Source: Bacteroidales bacterium
GTDB lineage: Bacteria > Bacteroidota > Bacteroidia > Bacteroidales > UBA12077
Assembly: GCA_028282785.1 (NCBI GenBank)
Contig: JANQHE010000065.1
Location: 1-64,000, forward strand
Reading direction: 5' to 3'
Length of the DNA: 64,000 bases
This document shows, one piece after another, positions 9,984-19,491 of the stretch. The position numbers and the translations under genes were made by a program. Under the pieces are notes generated by a model. It saw only the letters and a list, made by a program, of their open reading frames with translations. It was not told where the DNA came from and ran no database searches. Position 1 is the stretch's first letter. Every line of letters starts with the position of its first letter.

Positions 9984-11785
9984 TGAAAAACAACCAAAAA
10001 GATAAATTTAAACCTGTTCTTGCCGTACTTCCTGACAGTCCGGGGATTTATCAGTTCTATAACTCAAATAATGACATTATATATGTTGGTAAAGCAAAGA
10101 ATCTTAAAAAGAGAGTATCTTCTTATTTTACAAAAGATCATTACGAAAATAACAAGGTAAAGGTTCTGGTTAGTAAAATAGACAGGATCGAATACATTGT
10201 TGTGCAAACAGAAACTGATGCACTTTTATTGGAGAATAATCTAATCAAAAAATATCATCCGCGTTATAATGTAATGTTAAAGGATGATAAAACTTATCCT
10301 TGGATCTGTGTAAAAAAAGAGCATTTCCCGCGGGTGTTTTATACCAGAAATATCATTAATGATGGATCGATGTATTTAGGGCCTTATACTTCTGTTCATA
10401 TGGTAAAAGTTTTACTTGATCTGGTGAAGCAATTATATCCATTAAGGAATTGTAACTTAAATCTATCTCTTGAAAATATTGCAAAGAAAAACTATAAACC
10501 TTGCCTGGAATATCATATTGGAAATTGCCTGGCTCCATGTATTGGTTTACAAACAGAAGATAATTATAATGAATCTATAACTAACATTAAAAAAATACTA
10601 AGAGGTAATATTCAGGAAGTAATTGTCTATTTGAACGATTTAATGAAAAAATATTCTGAAGAAATTAAATTCGAAGAAGCACAATTGGTTAAAGAAAAAA
10701 TTGAAATACTGGAAAAATATAAAAGCAAATCAAGTGTTGTTAGCGCAAGCTTAAATAATGTGGATGTTTTTAACATTCTGGATGACAATAATTTTGCGTA
10801 TGTTAATTTTTTAAAAGTTGTAGAAGGAAGAATTGTTCAGGCCCATACTCTGGAGTTAAAGAAAAAACTGGATGAAAATATTGAGGATCTATTAATACTG
10901 GCTATTATAGAAATTCGTGAACGATTACAAAGTACAGCAAAAGAGCTTATCGTTCCTTTTAACTTGGAGCTGGAAGGATTAAAAATTTCCATACCCGTTA
11001 GAGGTGAAAAAAAGTCTTTACTGGAGTTATCAGAAAGAAACTTGAAATATTACCGTTTGGAAAAGCAGAAAAGATCTGAGAAGAAAAGAGAAAAACATTC
11101 CGGTAAGCGAATATTAGAAACGATTAAAAAGGACTTAAATTTATCGACGCTTCCGGAACATATAGAATGTTTTGACAATAGTAATATTCAGGGGACAAAT
11201 CCCGTTGCAGCATGTGTTGTATTTAAAAATGCAAAACCAAGTACAAAAGATTATCGCCATTATAATATTAAAACTGTGGAAGGGCCGGACGATTTTGCTT
11301 CTATGGAAGAGGTCGTTTACAGGAGATATAAACGATTATTAGATGAAAAGAAAAACTTACCACAACTTATTGTTATAGATGGAGGAAAGGGGCAGTTAAA
11401 TGCTGCTTTAAAAAGCCTGGAGAAATTAAATATCAAAGAAAATATTTCGATAATTGGAATTGCCAAAAGATTGGAAGAAATATTTTATCCGAATGATCCG
11501 ATTCCGTTATACCTTGATAAAAATTCAGAATCTTTAAAAGTTATTCAGCATATTAGAAATGAAGCTCACCGATTCGGAATTAAGTTCCATAGAAACAAAC
11601 GTTCGGGAAATTTTATAAAAAGTGAGTTGGAAAATATTCCGGGAATTGGTCCTAAAACAATTGATGTGCTATTAACAAAATTTAAAACGATTAAAAAAAT
11701 TCAGAGTTTATCAATTGATGAAATTTCTGCAGAAGTTGGTAACACAAAAGCAAAACTATTGCTTGAATATTTTAACAAGCTGTAA
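9983..11785 (+). CDS. uvrC: Excinuclease ABC subunit C
   Basis: 600 residues with the UvrC domain order: GIY-YIG nuclease (PGIYQFYN...IIYVGKAKNLKKR, residues 20-60), a Cys cluster (CLEYHIGNCLAPC), a UVR motif (about 215-240), the RNase H-like 5' nuclease domain (ECFDNSNIQG; VIDGGKGQL) and two C-terminal helix-hairpin-helix motifs (LENIPGIGPK). It makes the dual incisions in nucleotide excision repair with UvrA and UvrB, which are not in the window. Its ATG overlaps the stop of the deaminase gene. Confidence 0.97.
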   Translation: MKNNQKDKFKPVLAVLPDSPGIYQFYNSNNDIIYVGKAKNLKKRVSSYFTKDHYENNKVKVLVSKIDRIEYIVVQTETDALLLENNLIKKYHPRYNVMLKDDKTYPWICVKKEHFPRVFYTRNIINDGSMYLGPYTSVHMVKVLLDLVKQLYPLRNCNLNLSLENIAKKNYKPCLEYHIGNCLAPCIGLQTEDNYNESITNIKKILRGNIQEVIVYLNDLMKKYSEEIKFEEAQLVKEKIEILEKYKSKSSVVSASLNNVDVFNILDDNNFAYVNFLKVVEGRIVQAHTLELKKKLDENIEDLLILAIIEIRERLQSTAKELIVPFNLELEGLKISIPVRGEKKSLLELSERNLKYYRLEKQKRSEKKREKHSGKRILETIKKDLNLSTLPEHIECFDNSNIQGTNPVAACVVFKNAKPSTKDYRHYNIKTVEGPDDFASMEEVVYRRYKRLLDEKKNLPQLIVIDGGKGQLNAALKSLEKLNIKENISIIGIAKRLEEIFYPNDPIPLYLDKNSESLKVIQHIRNEAHRFGIKFHRNKRSGNFIKSELENIPGIGPKTIDVLLTKFKTIKKIQSLSIDEISAEVGNTKAKLLLEYFNKL

Positions 11786-11887
11786 ATCAGCAAATAAGGT
11801 TGAGTTTTGAAATTGTTCGACTTGTATAGATTACATATAAATAATTACAAGAAGTAACTGATTATAACTAAAAGAAAACTAGTAAAT

Positions 11888-11920
11888 AAAGACACATATT
11901 ATGTGTGTTTGTTGTCTTTA
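11888..11920. repeat. Imperfect hairpin downstream of uvrC
   Basis: Around AAAGACACATATTATGTG with the returning arm TGTTGTCTTT, nested arms can pair to form an imperfect stem-loop. It sits in the 276-nt gap between uvrC and the DUF4271 gene. It has no T-tract suited to an intrinsic terminator, so its role is unknown. Confidence 0.3.
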
Positions 11921-12027
11921 CATTTTAATATTTACTATTAAGACGTACAATGAGTAAGGATATCAGGTTTTAGCAGGTATATTTAATAAATATCAGATAA
12001 GAAGGATTTTGTTTTTATTAAATCAGC

Positions 12028-12035
12028 TATCTTTG
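12028..12035 (+). promoter_or_regulatory. Bacteroidota-type promoter for the DUF4271-hemD unit
   Basis: TATCTTTG fits TAnnTTTG, with a TTTTG at 12007-12011 as a possible -33 element. The spacing (16 nt) is a little short. The start codon of the next gene is 27 nt downstream. Confidence 0.5.
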
Positions 12036-12061
12036 CAGCTGACCTGAAAACAGAATCACTT

Positions 12062-13198
12062 ATGCTTGATAGAAACAAATCAATTGATTTTTTTTCTGCT
12101 TCTGAGTTATTTCAACGAGATACAGTTAGAGATATATCTGTTTCGGCTCCGCAAACTACAACAATATCTCAAGATACTGTTGTAGCAAATCCTATAAGAC
12201 AAGTGGATTTTTCTTCCATAGATTCAATTCTCCGGCGAAGCGAGGAAAGAGAAAGGCAAATTCAGCTTGAAGCTGAACGCCAGGCCTCAATTATAAGATG
12301 GAGGCAAAGAAAGATTGATACTACGGAAATTCTTTATAAACAGTTTGGTATTGCTAATTTTCCTATAAAAGATAATTTGGATAATGACGCCTTTCAGCAA
12401 AACGTTTTATATAATTTACAAGTTGTAAAACCAGAAATAAAAAAAACTGAACAGGCTGTTTTTATTGAAGAATCTCAAAAAGAGAGTCAAAATAAGTTTA
12501 TTAAAGAAATCAAAAAAGATACCATAATTATTCCAAAGTTAGTTCCAAACAGAATTCAATTCGATTGGATAACCATATTACTTATTGTGTCTTTTCTTTT
12601 ACTTGGCTGGATACGTCTCTTTAATAAGAAATATCTTATATCATTAGTAAAATCCATTATTAGTTTCCAGGAGTCAAATACTCTATATCGAGAAAAAAAT
12701 ACTTTAATGGAGAGAGCTTCATTTATGGTTAACCTACTGTTTTTAAGTAATATATCGGTGTTTGTAATTCAATTACGACATTATTGGAATTTGAGTTTAA
12801 ATTATATCGATGATCTGATTTTATATTTTATAGTATTGGGTTGTTTGTTAGTGCTTTATGCTTTTAGAGCAATTTCATCTTTGTTTATCGGCTATGTATT
12901 TCTTAAACAAAAGGTATTTGCTGAGTACTTTCATAATGTAAATATTTACACTAAAAATACCGGATTGTTTTTATTTCCTGTAATTATAACTTTACAATTC
13001 TTATCATTTCAGTATCTGCCTTTTATTGTTTATACCGGTTTAATATTATCAGCTGCATTGTACTTGTTACAGGTTATACGTTCATTTCAAATAATTATTC
13101 GTAAGAATGTTTCTATATTTTATATGATTTTGTATCTTTGTGCTTTCGAATTTGCGCCCTTTTTGATTATTTACAAGATATTATTATCACTCGCATAA
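12062..13198 (+). CDS. DUF4271 family membrane protein
   Basis: 378 residues: a long charged N-terminal region (about 1-165) rich in Gln/Glu/Arg, then six or so hydrophobic segments beginning at about residue 167 (FDWITILLIVSFLLLGWIRL). This is the pattern of DUF4271, a Bacteroidota-restricted family of unknown function usually found next to hemD and rnpA, as here. There is no cleavable signal; the N-terminal part should be cytoplasmic. Confidence 0.75.
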   Translation: MLDRNKSIDFFSASELFQRDTVRDISVSAPQTTTISQDTVVANPIRQVDFSSIDSILRRSEERERQIQLEAERQASIIRWRQRKIDTTEILYKQFGIANFPIKDNLDNDAFQQNVLYNLQVVKPEIKKTEQAVFIEESQKESQNKFIKEIKKDTIIIPKLVPNRIQFDWITILLIVSFLLLGWIRLFNKKYLISLVKSIISFQESNTLYREKNTLMERASFMVNLLFLSNISVFVIQLRHYWNLSLNYIDDLILYFIVLGCLLVLYAFRAISSLFIGYVFLKQKVFAEYFHNVNIYTKNTGLFLFPVIITLQFLSFQYLPFIVYTGLILSAALYLLQVIRSFQIIIRKNVSIFYMILYLCAFEFAPFLIIYKILLSLA

Positions 13199-13242
13199 TG
13201 AGGAGTTTAAAGGTTTTGAAAGAAAAATCCAAATAAGTTTAC

Positions 13243-13995
13243 ATGAAAATTAAAAAGATTTTAGTATCACAACCGGAACCAAAAAATGACAAATCCCCCT
13301 ATTCGGAGTTGGCAGAAAAGAATAATCTGAAAATTGATTTCAGACCATTCATTCAGGTGGAAGGGGTTCCTGTTAAAGAGTTTAGGCAAGAAAGAATAGA
13401 TATTCTTTCTCATACAGGAGTTATTTTTACAAGTAGGACTGCTGTTGATAATTATTTTAGAATTGCTGAAGAGCTTAGGGTTACAATTCCTGATACCATG
13501 AAATATTTTTGTATATCAGAAGCAACTGCTTTTTATTTACAAAAGTATATAGTATATCGTAAACGAAAGATTTTCTATGGTAATGGGACTTTTGCCAATT
13601 TAATGGAAACTATTAAAAAGCATAAAGACGAGAGATTTTTAGTTCCATTATCTGATACGCATAAGGAAGAAATTCCTAAAAAGCTTGAACAGGCAAAAAT
13701 TAAATATTCCAAAGCAATTATGTATAGAACAGTAAGTGCGGATTTGTCTGATCTTTCTGATGTAAATTATGATATGTTGGTATTTTATAGTCCTTCAGGG
13801 ATTAAATCTTTAATAGAGAATTTCCCTGATTTCAAGCAAAATGACACACAAATTGCCACTTTCGGTCCTAAAACAGCTAAGGCTGTTAAAGATGCAGGTT
13901 TAAAGGTTAATGTTAAAGCACCTACTAAAGAGGCTCCATCTATGACTATGGCAATTGATCAGTTTATTAATGCAAATGGTAAACCCAAGAAATAA
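13243..13995 (+). CDS. hemD: Uroporphyrinogen-III synthase
   Basis: 250 residues with the two-domain HemD layout: the strand ILVSQPEP at the start, FTSRTAVDNYF near residue 65, the second-domain motif MLVFYSPSGIKSLIEN near 180 and ATFGPKTAKAVKDAGLKVNV near 210. The enzyme cyclises and inverts ring D of hydroxymethylbilane in tetrapyrrole synthesis. Sequence conservation in this family is low; context (DUF4271-hemD-rnpA) supports the call. An intrinsic terminator follows directly. Confidence 0.88.
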   Translation: MKIKKILVSQPEPKNDKSPYSELAEKNNLKIDFRPFIQVEGVPVKEFRQERIDILSHTGVIFTSRTAVDNYFRIAEELRVTIPDTMKYFCISEATAFYLQKYIVYRKRKIFYGNGTFANLMETIKKHKDERFLVPLSDTHKEEIPKKLEQAKIKYSKAIMYRTVSADLSDLSDVNYDMLVFYSPSGIKSLIENFPDFKQNDTQIATFGPKTAKAVKDAGLKVNVKAPTKEAPSMTMAIDQFINANGKPKK

Positions 13996-14016
13996 GTCTG
14001 CTCGCAGATAAACTTT

Positions 14017-14050
14017 AAACGGGGTTTGCTTTGCATTCCCCGTTTTTTTT
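14017..14050 (+). terminator. Intrinsic terminator after hemD
   Basis: Arms AAACGGGG (14017-14024) and CCCCGTTT (14038-14045) form an 8-bp stem followed by a run of T. Confidence 0.85.
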
Positions 14051-14082
14051 TCATTCTTGCTTAATAACTAAAGAGAATACAT

Positions 14083-14090
14083 TAATTTTG
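14083..14090 (+). promoter_or_regulatory. Possible -7 element directly before rnpA
   Basis: TAATTTTG matches TAnnTTTG and ends only 3 nt before the likely rnpA ATG (14094). If used, transcription would start at or just after the start codon, so either the transcript is leaderless or the match is chance. Confidence 0.3.
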
Positions 14091-14093
14091 AAT

Positions 14094-14486
14094 ATGCAAC
14101 CTGTAAAGTATACATTAAAAAAAGAGGAACGGCTTAAAAGTCGCAAAATGATTACCGAATTATTTCATTCAGGCAAAATAATTCATTCTTATCCTTTTAA
14201 AGCATTATATATACTTTCAGAAGAAAAGAATAAAGAATTTCATGCACAATTTGCGGTAAGCGTATCCAAAAAGAACTTTAAACACGCAGTTGAAAGGAAT
14301 TATATAAAACGAAAAGTGCGGGAAACTTATCGTTTGAATAAACATTTATTATATAAAGAATTAATCCGGAACAATAAAAATGTTTATTTGTTTGTAATAT
14401 ATACAGCTACTGAAGATTTGCATATTACATTAATTGAAAAAGGCATTAAAAATTTAATTGCAAAACTCTCAAAAAAATTATCGTAA
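14094..14486 (+). CDS. rnpA: Ribonuclease P protein component
   Basis: 130 residues from the ATG at 14094. The frame is open back to a TTG at 14031, but that stretch runs through the hemD terminator and is not family-like. Typical RnpA features follow: the N-terminal YTLKKEERLKSRKMI, then AVSVSKKNFKHAVERNYIKRKVRETYR, the conserved RNA-binding RNR-type motif (here shown in part as HAVERNYIKRKVRE). It is the protein subunit of RNase P, which matures tRNA 5' ends. Confidence 0.93.
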   Translation: MQPVKYTLKKEERLKSRKMITELFHSGKIIHSYPFKALYILSEEKNKEFHAQFAVSVSKKNFKHAVERNYIKRKVRETYRLNKHLLYKELIRNNKNVYLFVIYTATEDLHITLIEKGIKNLIAKLSKKLS

Positions 14487-14577
14487 GTCGAAACTGTTTA
14501 ATTCATTTAAAATCAAACTTAAGAGTTAAAAAAAGTTAATATAATCCTGTGTTTATATGATCACGCTTAATTATCCA

Positions 14578-14585
14578 TATTTTTG
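14578..14585 (+). promoter_or_regulatory. Bacteroidota-type -7 element before the S41 protease gene
   Basis: TATTTTTG fits TAnnTTTG and lies 45 nt upstream of the ATG at 14631. Confidence 0.45.
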
Positions 14586-14630
14586 TAGACATTGGTAAGA
14601 AAATTGAAGTAGAAAAGAAAAATTTAAAAT

Positions 14631-16403
14631 ATGAGAACAAAAGGAAAAACAAGAAAACCCATGCTTTATGCATTAATAGCAATGATTGGAATTGCTGTTT
14701 TCTGGGGTTTTAAAGAAGGGGATGATTTTAAAATCGCAAAAAGCTTAGATATTTATTATTCATTATTTCGTGATGTAAATATTTATTATGTAGATGATAC
14801 GGATCCGGAAGAAATGGTTGAAAATAGTATTAATGCAATGTTAGATGAGCTGGATCCTTATACTGTTTATATTCCGGAAAAAGATAAAGATGAGTTTACT
14901 TTTATGACAACCGGTCAGTATGGCGGAATTGGAGCTTTGATTAGAAATAACGGGAGCTATCCTATAGTAGCACAACCTTATAGAGGTTTTCCGGCAGATA
15001 AAGCAGGATTAAAAGCAGGAGACCGAATTTTGGAAATAGATGGAAAACCAACGAATGAATATCCGTTAACTGAAGTTAGTGATAGATTAAAAGGAATTCC
15101 TCAAACTAAGGTGAAACTATTAATTGAACGTCCTTACTCTGAGGAAAAAATGGAAAAGGAGTTAGTTAGAGAAGAAATTAAGATTAAGAGTGTTCCTTAT
15201 TTTGGTGTGCTGGAAGAAGGAGTAGGATATATTCGCGTTACCAAATTTACTCCGGATGTTTCAAAAGAAGTTAAAGATGCTTTGCGAGAATTAAAATCTG
15301 AATATCAAATTACTTCACTGATTTTGGATCTGAGAGGAAATCCCGGAGGATTATTACTTGAAGCACCTAAAATATGTAATCTGTTTGTAGATAAAGGAGA
15401 AGAGATCGTTAGTACAAAGGGAAAAGTACAAAAATGGAATCAAACGTTAAAAACAACGGATTTTCCTTATGATACAGAAATTCCATTGGTAGTAATGATT
15501 AGCAGAGGTTCAGCTTCCGCATCAGAAATTGTAGCTGGCGCATTACAAGACCTTGATAGAGCTGTTGTTTTAGGTCAAAGGACTTTTGGAAAAGGGTTGG
15601 TTCAAACTACTATTCCTTTAAGTTACAATGCTCAGGTAAAAGTTACTACTGCAAAATACTATATTCCAAGCGGACGTTGTGTTCAAGCGTTGGATTATAC
15701 TAACAGGAACGATGATGGAAGTGTAGGACACATTCCGGATTCTCTTATTTCTGAGTTCCAAACAAGAAATGGAAGAAAAGTTTATGATGGTGGAGGAATC
15801 ATTCCCGATATAAAAGTTGAACCTGAGAAAATTAGTCAGTTGACTATTAGTTTATTAACACAGAATGTTATTTTTGATTTTGCAACTAAGTTTGCGCATG
15901 ATAACCCTGAAATTCTTAGTGTAGAAAAATTTGAAATAAATAATGAGATATATAATCAATTTGTTCAGTTTGCATTAAAAGATAGTTTTAAGTATGAAAC
16001 TCAAAGTGAGAAAGAGTTAAAGAAATTAGAAAAAATAGTAAAAAGAGAAAAATATTTTGATAAAGCAGAAACAGAGTTTAAAGCTTTAAAGGACAAATTA
16101 AATCATGATAAAGAAACTGATTTAATGAGCTTTAAAGATGAGATTGTTCAATTTTTAAGAGATGAAATTGTTGGTAGATATTATTATGAAGATGGACAAA
16201 TTCAAACAAATTTAAAAGATGATATTCAGCTTCATAAGGCTATTGAAATTATAAAAGATGAAAATCAATATAAATCTGTATTATCACCAGATTTTGAGAA
16301 CCAGGAGCAATTAGGAATGAAGATCAGTATGTTAGATAATACAAATGTTAATGAAGCGGAGTTATCCGAAGAAACATTTTATTACGAATCTGTAATGAAT
16401 TAG
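14631..16403 (+). CDS. S41 family C-terminal processing peptidase
   Basis: 590 residues: an N-terminal membrane anchor (LYALIAMIGIAVFWGF), a PDZ domain (about 85-170, with GGIGALIR and AGLKAGDRILEIDG), then the S41 protease core. The catalytic Ser lies in SRGSASASEIVAGAL and the Lys in FGKGLVQTTIPL. Members cut proteins at hydrophobic C-termini in the periplasm. The C-terminal 200 residues are charged and helical, as in Bacteroidota Ctp proteins. It is a monocistronic gene with its own promoter element and terminator. Confidence 0.93.
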   Translation: MRTKGKTRKPMLYALIAMIGIAVFWGFKEGDDFKIAKSLDIYYSLFRDVNIYYVDDTDPEEMVENSINAMLDELDPYTVYIPEKDKDEFTFMTTGQYGGIGALIRNNGSYPIVAQPYRGFPADKAGLKAGDRILEIDGKPTNEYPLTEVSDRLKGIPQTKVKLLIERPYSEEKMEKELVREEIKIKSVPYFGVLEEGVGYIRVTKFTPDVSKEVKDALRELKSEYQITSLILDLRGNPGGLLLEAPKICNLFVDKGEEIVSTKGKVQKWNQTLKTTDFPYDTEIPLVVMISRGSASASEIVAGALQDLDRAVVLGQRTFGKGLVQTTIPLSYNAQVKVTTAKYYIPSGRCVQALDYTNRNDDGSVGHIPDSLISEFQTRNGRKVYDGGGIIPDIKVEPEKISQLTISLLTQNVIFDFATKFAHDNPEILSVEKFEINNEIYNQFVQFALKDSFKYETQSEKELKKLEKIVKREKYFDKAETEFKALKDKLNHDKETDLMSFKDEIVQFLRDEIVGRYYYEDGQIQTNLKDDIQLHKAIEIIKDENQYKSVLSPDFENQEQLGMKISMLDNTNVNEAELSEETFYYESVMN

Positions 16404-16423
16404 TATTTATATAAAATTATATT

Positions 16424-16457
16424 AAAAGCTAAAGGCAGCAGTCTTTAGCTTTTTTTA
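16424..16457 (+). terminator. Intrinsic terminator after the S41 protease gene
   Basis: Arms AAAAGCTAAAG (16424-16434) and CTTTAGCTTTT (16443-16453) form an 11-bp stem ending in a T-run. Confidence 0.85.
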
Positions 16458-16521
16458 CTAAAGTTCATGTATAAAACTTGCAACTATGAACTTATAACTT
16501 TAAACTGATAGCCTTCGGCTT

Positions 16522-19290
16522 CTAATGTGCTTCTAACCAATTTTCGCCGGTTCCCATATCTACAGTTAATGGAATACTTAGTTTAATTACATTCTCCATT
16601 TTATCTTTCGCAATTGATTTTACTTCCTCTAACTCCGGTTTGTAAACATCAAAAACCAATTCATCATGCACTTGCAAAATCATTTTACTTTTTAACTGTC
16701 TTTTTTGAAATTCATTAAATATATCTATCATGGCAAGTTTGATTATATCCGCAGCAGAACCCTGGATTGGGGCATTAATAGCATTTCGTTCAGCAAAACC
16801 ACGAACAACAGCATTCCTGGAATTGATATCGTTTAAAATTCTTTTACGGCCCATAATCGTTTCCACATAGGTTTTTTCACGAGCCATTGCAATACTTTTA
16901 TCCATGTATTCTTTCACTTTTGGAAAGCCGTTAAAATATTCATCAATTAGCTGTTTTGCTTCCGTTCGCGAAACATTTAACCTTTGAGATAACCCGAAAG
17001 CGGAAATGCCATAAATGATACCGAAATTGGCTGTTTTTGCTTTTCTTCTTTGGTCACTTGATACATTTTCAATATTTTCCACGTGGAAAATTTTTGCTGC
17101 AGTTGATGTATGTATATCAACCTTATTTTTAAAAGCTTGTATCATATTGATATCCTGGCTCATATGCGCCATCAATCGCAATTCAATTTGAGAATAGTCG
17201 GCCGCAAGCAAAATATAATCTCCATTTGATGGAATAAAAGCCTTTCTTATTTCTCTTCCTCTCTCTTCGCGGATAGGTATATTTTGTAAGTTTGGGTTTT
17301 GTGAACTTAATCTACCTGTTGCCGCTACTGCCTGGTTATATGATGTATGGATCTTCCCTGTTTTTTCATTAATTAATTTTGGTAATGCTTCAACATAAGT
17401 TGATAGAAGTTTTTTTAATGATCGAAATTCCAGTATATCATTTATTATCGGATGTTTATCTGATATTTTTTGTAATGTTTCTTCACTGGTTGAATATTGT
17501 TTTGACTTTGTCTTTTTGGCATTTGCGTCCAGTTTCATATGATCGAATAGCACTTCGCCTAATTGTTTAGGAGAAGAAATATTAAATTGTACTCCGGCTT
17601 GTTCAAGAATTTTCTCTTCAATTTTAATTAGCTCTTGATTAAGTCCTTTGGCAAACTCATTTAATGCATTAATGTCAAGTTTTATTCCCGATCCTTCCAT
17701 GTCAGCTAAAACAGGAATTAGTGGCATTTCAATAGTTAAAGCTAAATTATCGAGATAAGCTTTTTCAAGTTCCGGCTCAAAAATTTCTTTAAGTTGAAAG
17801 GTTAAATCAGCATCTTCACAAGCATAATCTGTTATTTTTTCCGAAGGAACATTTCTCATGGATTGTTGCTTAGCTCCTTTTTTGCCAATCAATTCCTCTA
17901 TACTTATTGGCTTATAATTAAGATATTGTTCCGAAAGATAATTTAAATTGTGCTTAAGGTCTGGCTGCATTAAGTAATGAGCGATCATAGTATCAAATAT
18001 TTCTCCCTGAACATAAATATTATACTGCATTAAAATTGAAATATCATATTTAATGTTTTGTCCAATCTTCTTGATCTTAAAGTTTTCAAAAACACCTTTG
18101 AATTCATTAAGTATTTGCTTCGATTCTTTAAAATCATCAGGAAAAGGGATATAAAAAGCCTGGTGAGATTTGTAGGAAATAGCTAAACCGACAATTGCCG
18201 ATGTATGTGGATCCAAACCGGTTGTTTCAGTATCAAAACAAAACTCTTCCTGATCTTGAAGCTTTTCAATTAATATTTTTCTTTTTTCTAATGTGTTAAT
18301 TAATTGATAATCATGTTCAACCTTAGTGATATCATTGAATTCAGTTTCTTTTTTCTCAATTTCTGTTTCACCGAATAATGAACCTTGCATTACACCTGTC
18401 GCCGGAGTTGATACAATTTCTTTTTGAAATAACCTTCTTGCAACAGTTTTAAATTCAAGTTCTTCAAATAACTTTGTAAGCTTTTCTTCATCAGGATCTT
18501 CCAGCGTAAGACTTTCGGGATCAATTTTAATAGGAACGTCTAACTTTATGGTTACAAGCTCCTTCGATAATAAAACTTGTTCTTTATTTTCTTCAAGTTT
18601 TTCTTTTTGTTTTCCTTTTAGTTCTTCAATGTGTTCATATAGATTTTCAATAGTTTCGTACTGCTCAATTAGTTTCATGGCTGTTTTTTCTCCAATGCCC
18701 GGAGCACCGGGAACATTATCCGAACTATCGCCCATTAAACCTAAAATATCTATAACCTGAACAGGATCTTTAATTTTATATTTTTCGCAAATTTTCTGCT
18801 TATCAACAACCTCCATCTCATTTCCTCCCCGAGCGGGTTTTAACATCAGAATATTGTCAGAAACTAATTGTCCGTAATCTTTATCAGGAGTCATCATATA
18901 TGTGGTGAATCCCTCTTTTTCCGCTTGTTTGGCTAACGTACCTATTACATCATCTGCTTCATACCTTTCAACTTCAATTACCGGAATTTTAAATCCTTCA
19001 ATAAGTTGCTTGATGTATGGAATAGAAAGCTTTATGTCTTCGGGTGTTGCTTCGCGGTTTGCCTTATATTCCTTATACATTTCATGGCGGAAAGTAGGAT
19101 GTGGAGGGTCGAAAACAACCGCTATATGACTAGGATTTTCTTTAGTAATTAAATCAATCAAGGTATTTACAAAGCCATAAATTGCAGAAGTGTTTTGTCC
19201 TTTTGAATTATATCGAGGATTTTTTATAAATGCATAATACGATCGGTAAATTAATGCATAAGCATCTAACAGATAAAGATTTTTAGACAT
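16522..19290 (-). CDS. polA: DNA polymerase I
   Basis: 922 residues with all three activities visible: 5'-3' exonuclease (residues 1-290, LLDAYALIYRSYYAF; GLMGDSSDNVPGAPGIGEKTA), an apparently intact 3'-5' exonuclease (FDTETTGLDPHTSAIVGLA near 350) and the family A polymerase (motif A LLAADYSQIELRLMAH, motif B RRKAKTANFGIIYGI, motif C QVHDELVFDV). It fills gaps and replaces RNA primers. A palindrome resembling parS lies inside the gene (17074-17091). Confidence 0.98.
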   Translation of the reverse strand: MSKNLYLLDAYALIYRSYYAFIKNPRYNSKGQNTSAIYGFVNTLIDLITKENPSHIAVVFDPPHPTFRHEMYKEYKANREATPEDIKLSIPYIKQLIEGFKIPVIEVERYEADDVIGTLAKQAEKEGFTTYMMTPDKDYGQLVSDNILMLKPARGGNEMEVVDKQKICEKYKIKDPVQVIDILGLMGDSSDNVPGAPGIGEKTAMKLIEQYETIENLYEHIEELKGKQKEKLEENKEQVLLSKELVTIKLDVPIKIDPESLTLEDPDEEKLTKLFEELEFKTVARRLFQKEIVSTPATGVMQGSLFGETEIEKKETEFNDITKVEHDYQLINTLEKRKILIEKLQDQEEFCFDTETTGLDPHTSAIVGLAISYKSHQAFYIPFPDDFKESKQILNEFKGVFENFKIKKIGQNIKYDISILMQYNIYVQGEIFDTMIAHYLMQPDLKHNLNYLSEQYLNYKPISIEELIGKKGAKQQSMRNVPSEKITDYACEDADLTFQLKEIFEPELEKAYLDNLALTIEMPLIPVLADMEGSGIKLDINALNEFAKGLNQELIKIEEKILEQAGVQFNISSPKQLGEVLFDHMKLDANAKKTKSKQYSTSEETLQKISDKHPIINDILEFRSLKKLLSTYVEALPKLINEKTGKIHTSYNQAVAATGRLSSQNPNLQNIPIREERGREIRKAFIPSNGDYILLAADYSQIELRLMAHMSQDINMIQAFKNKVDIHTSTAAKIFHVENIENVSSDQRRKAKTANFGIIYGISAFGLSQRLNVSRTEAKQLIDEYFNGFPKVKEYMDKSIAMAREKTYVETIMGRKRILNDINSRNAVVRGFAERNAINAPIQGSAADIIKLAMIDIFNEFQKRQLKSKMILQVHDELVFDVYKPELEEVKSIAKDKMENVIKLSIPLTVDMGTGENWLEAH
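17074..17091. other. 18-bp CACGTG-centred palindrome inside polA
   Basis: ATTTTCCACGTGGAAAAT is a perfect palindrome sharing the core and most flanking bases of the parS-like site at 8320. It differs from parS at the G/C pair of each arm. It encodes FHVEN in polA, so it may be a weak ParB site or chance. Confidence 0.35.
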
Positions 19291-19491
19291 ATAACTAAAC
19301 TTTAATTTTAATATAATACTAGATTATTTATTACGAACAACCAAATTACAACATAGAAATTACATTTAATAATCAATTATAAATAAACAATGATCAAAGA
19401 GCATATTTGTTAATAGTTAATTGTTTTTGGAATACCATCCTATGAAAGAAGTATGCGTGGTTTTATTTTGATTTAGAGGCATAATATCTCA

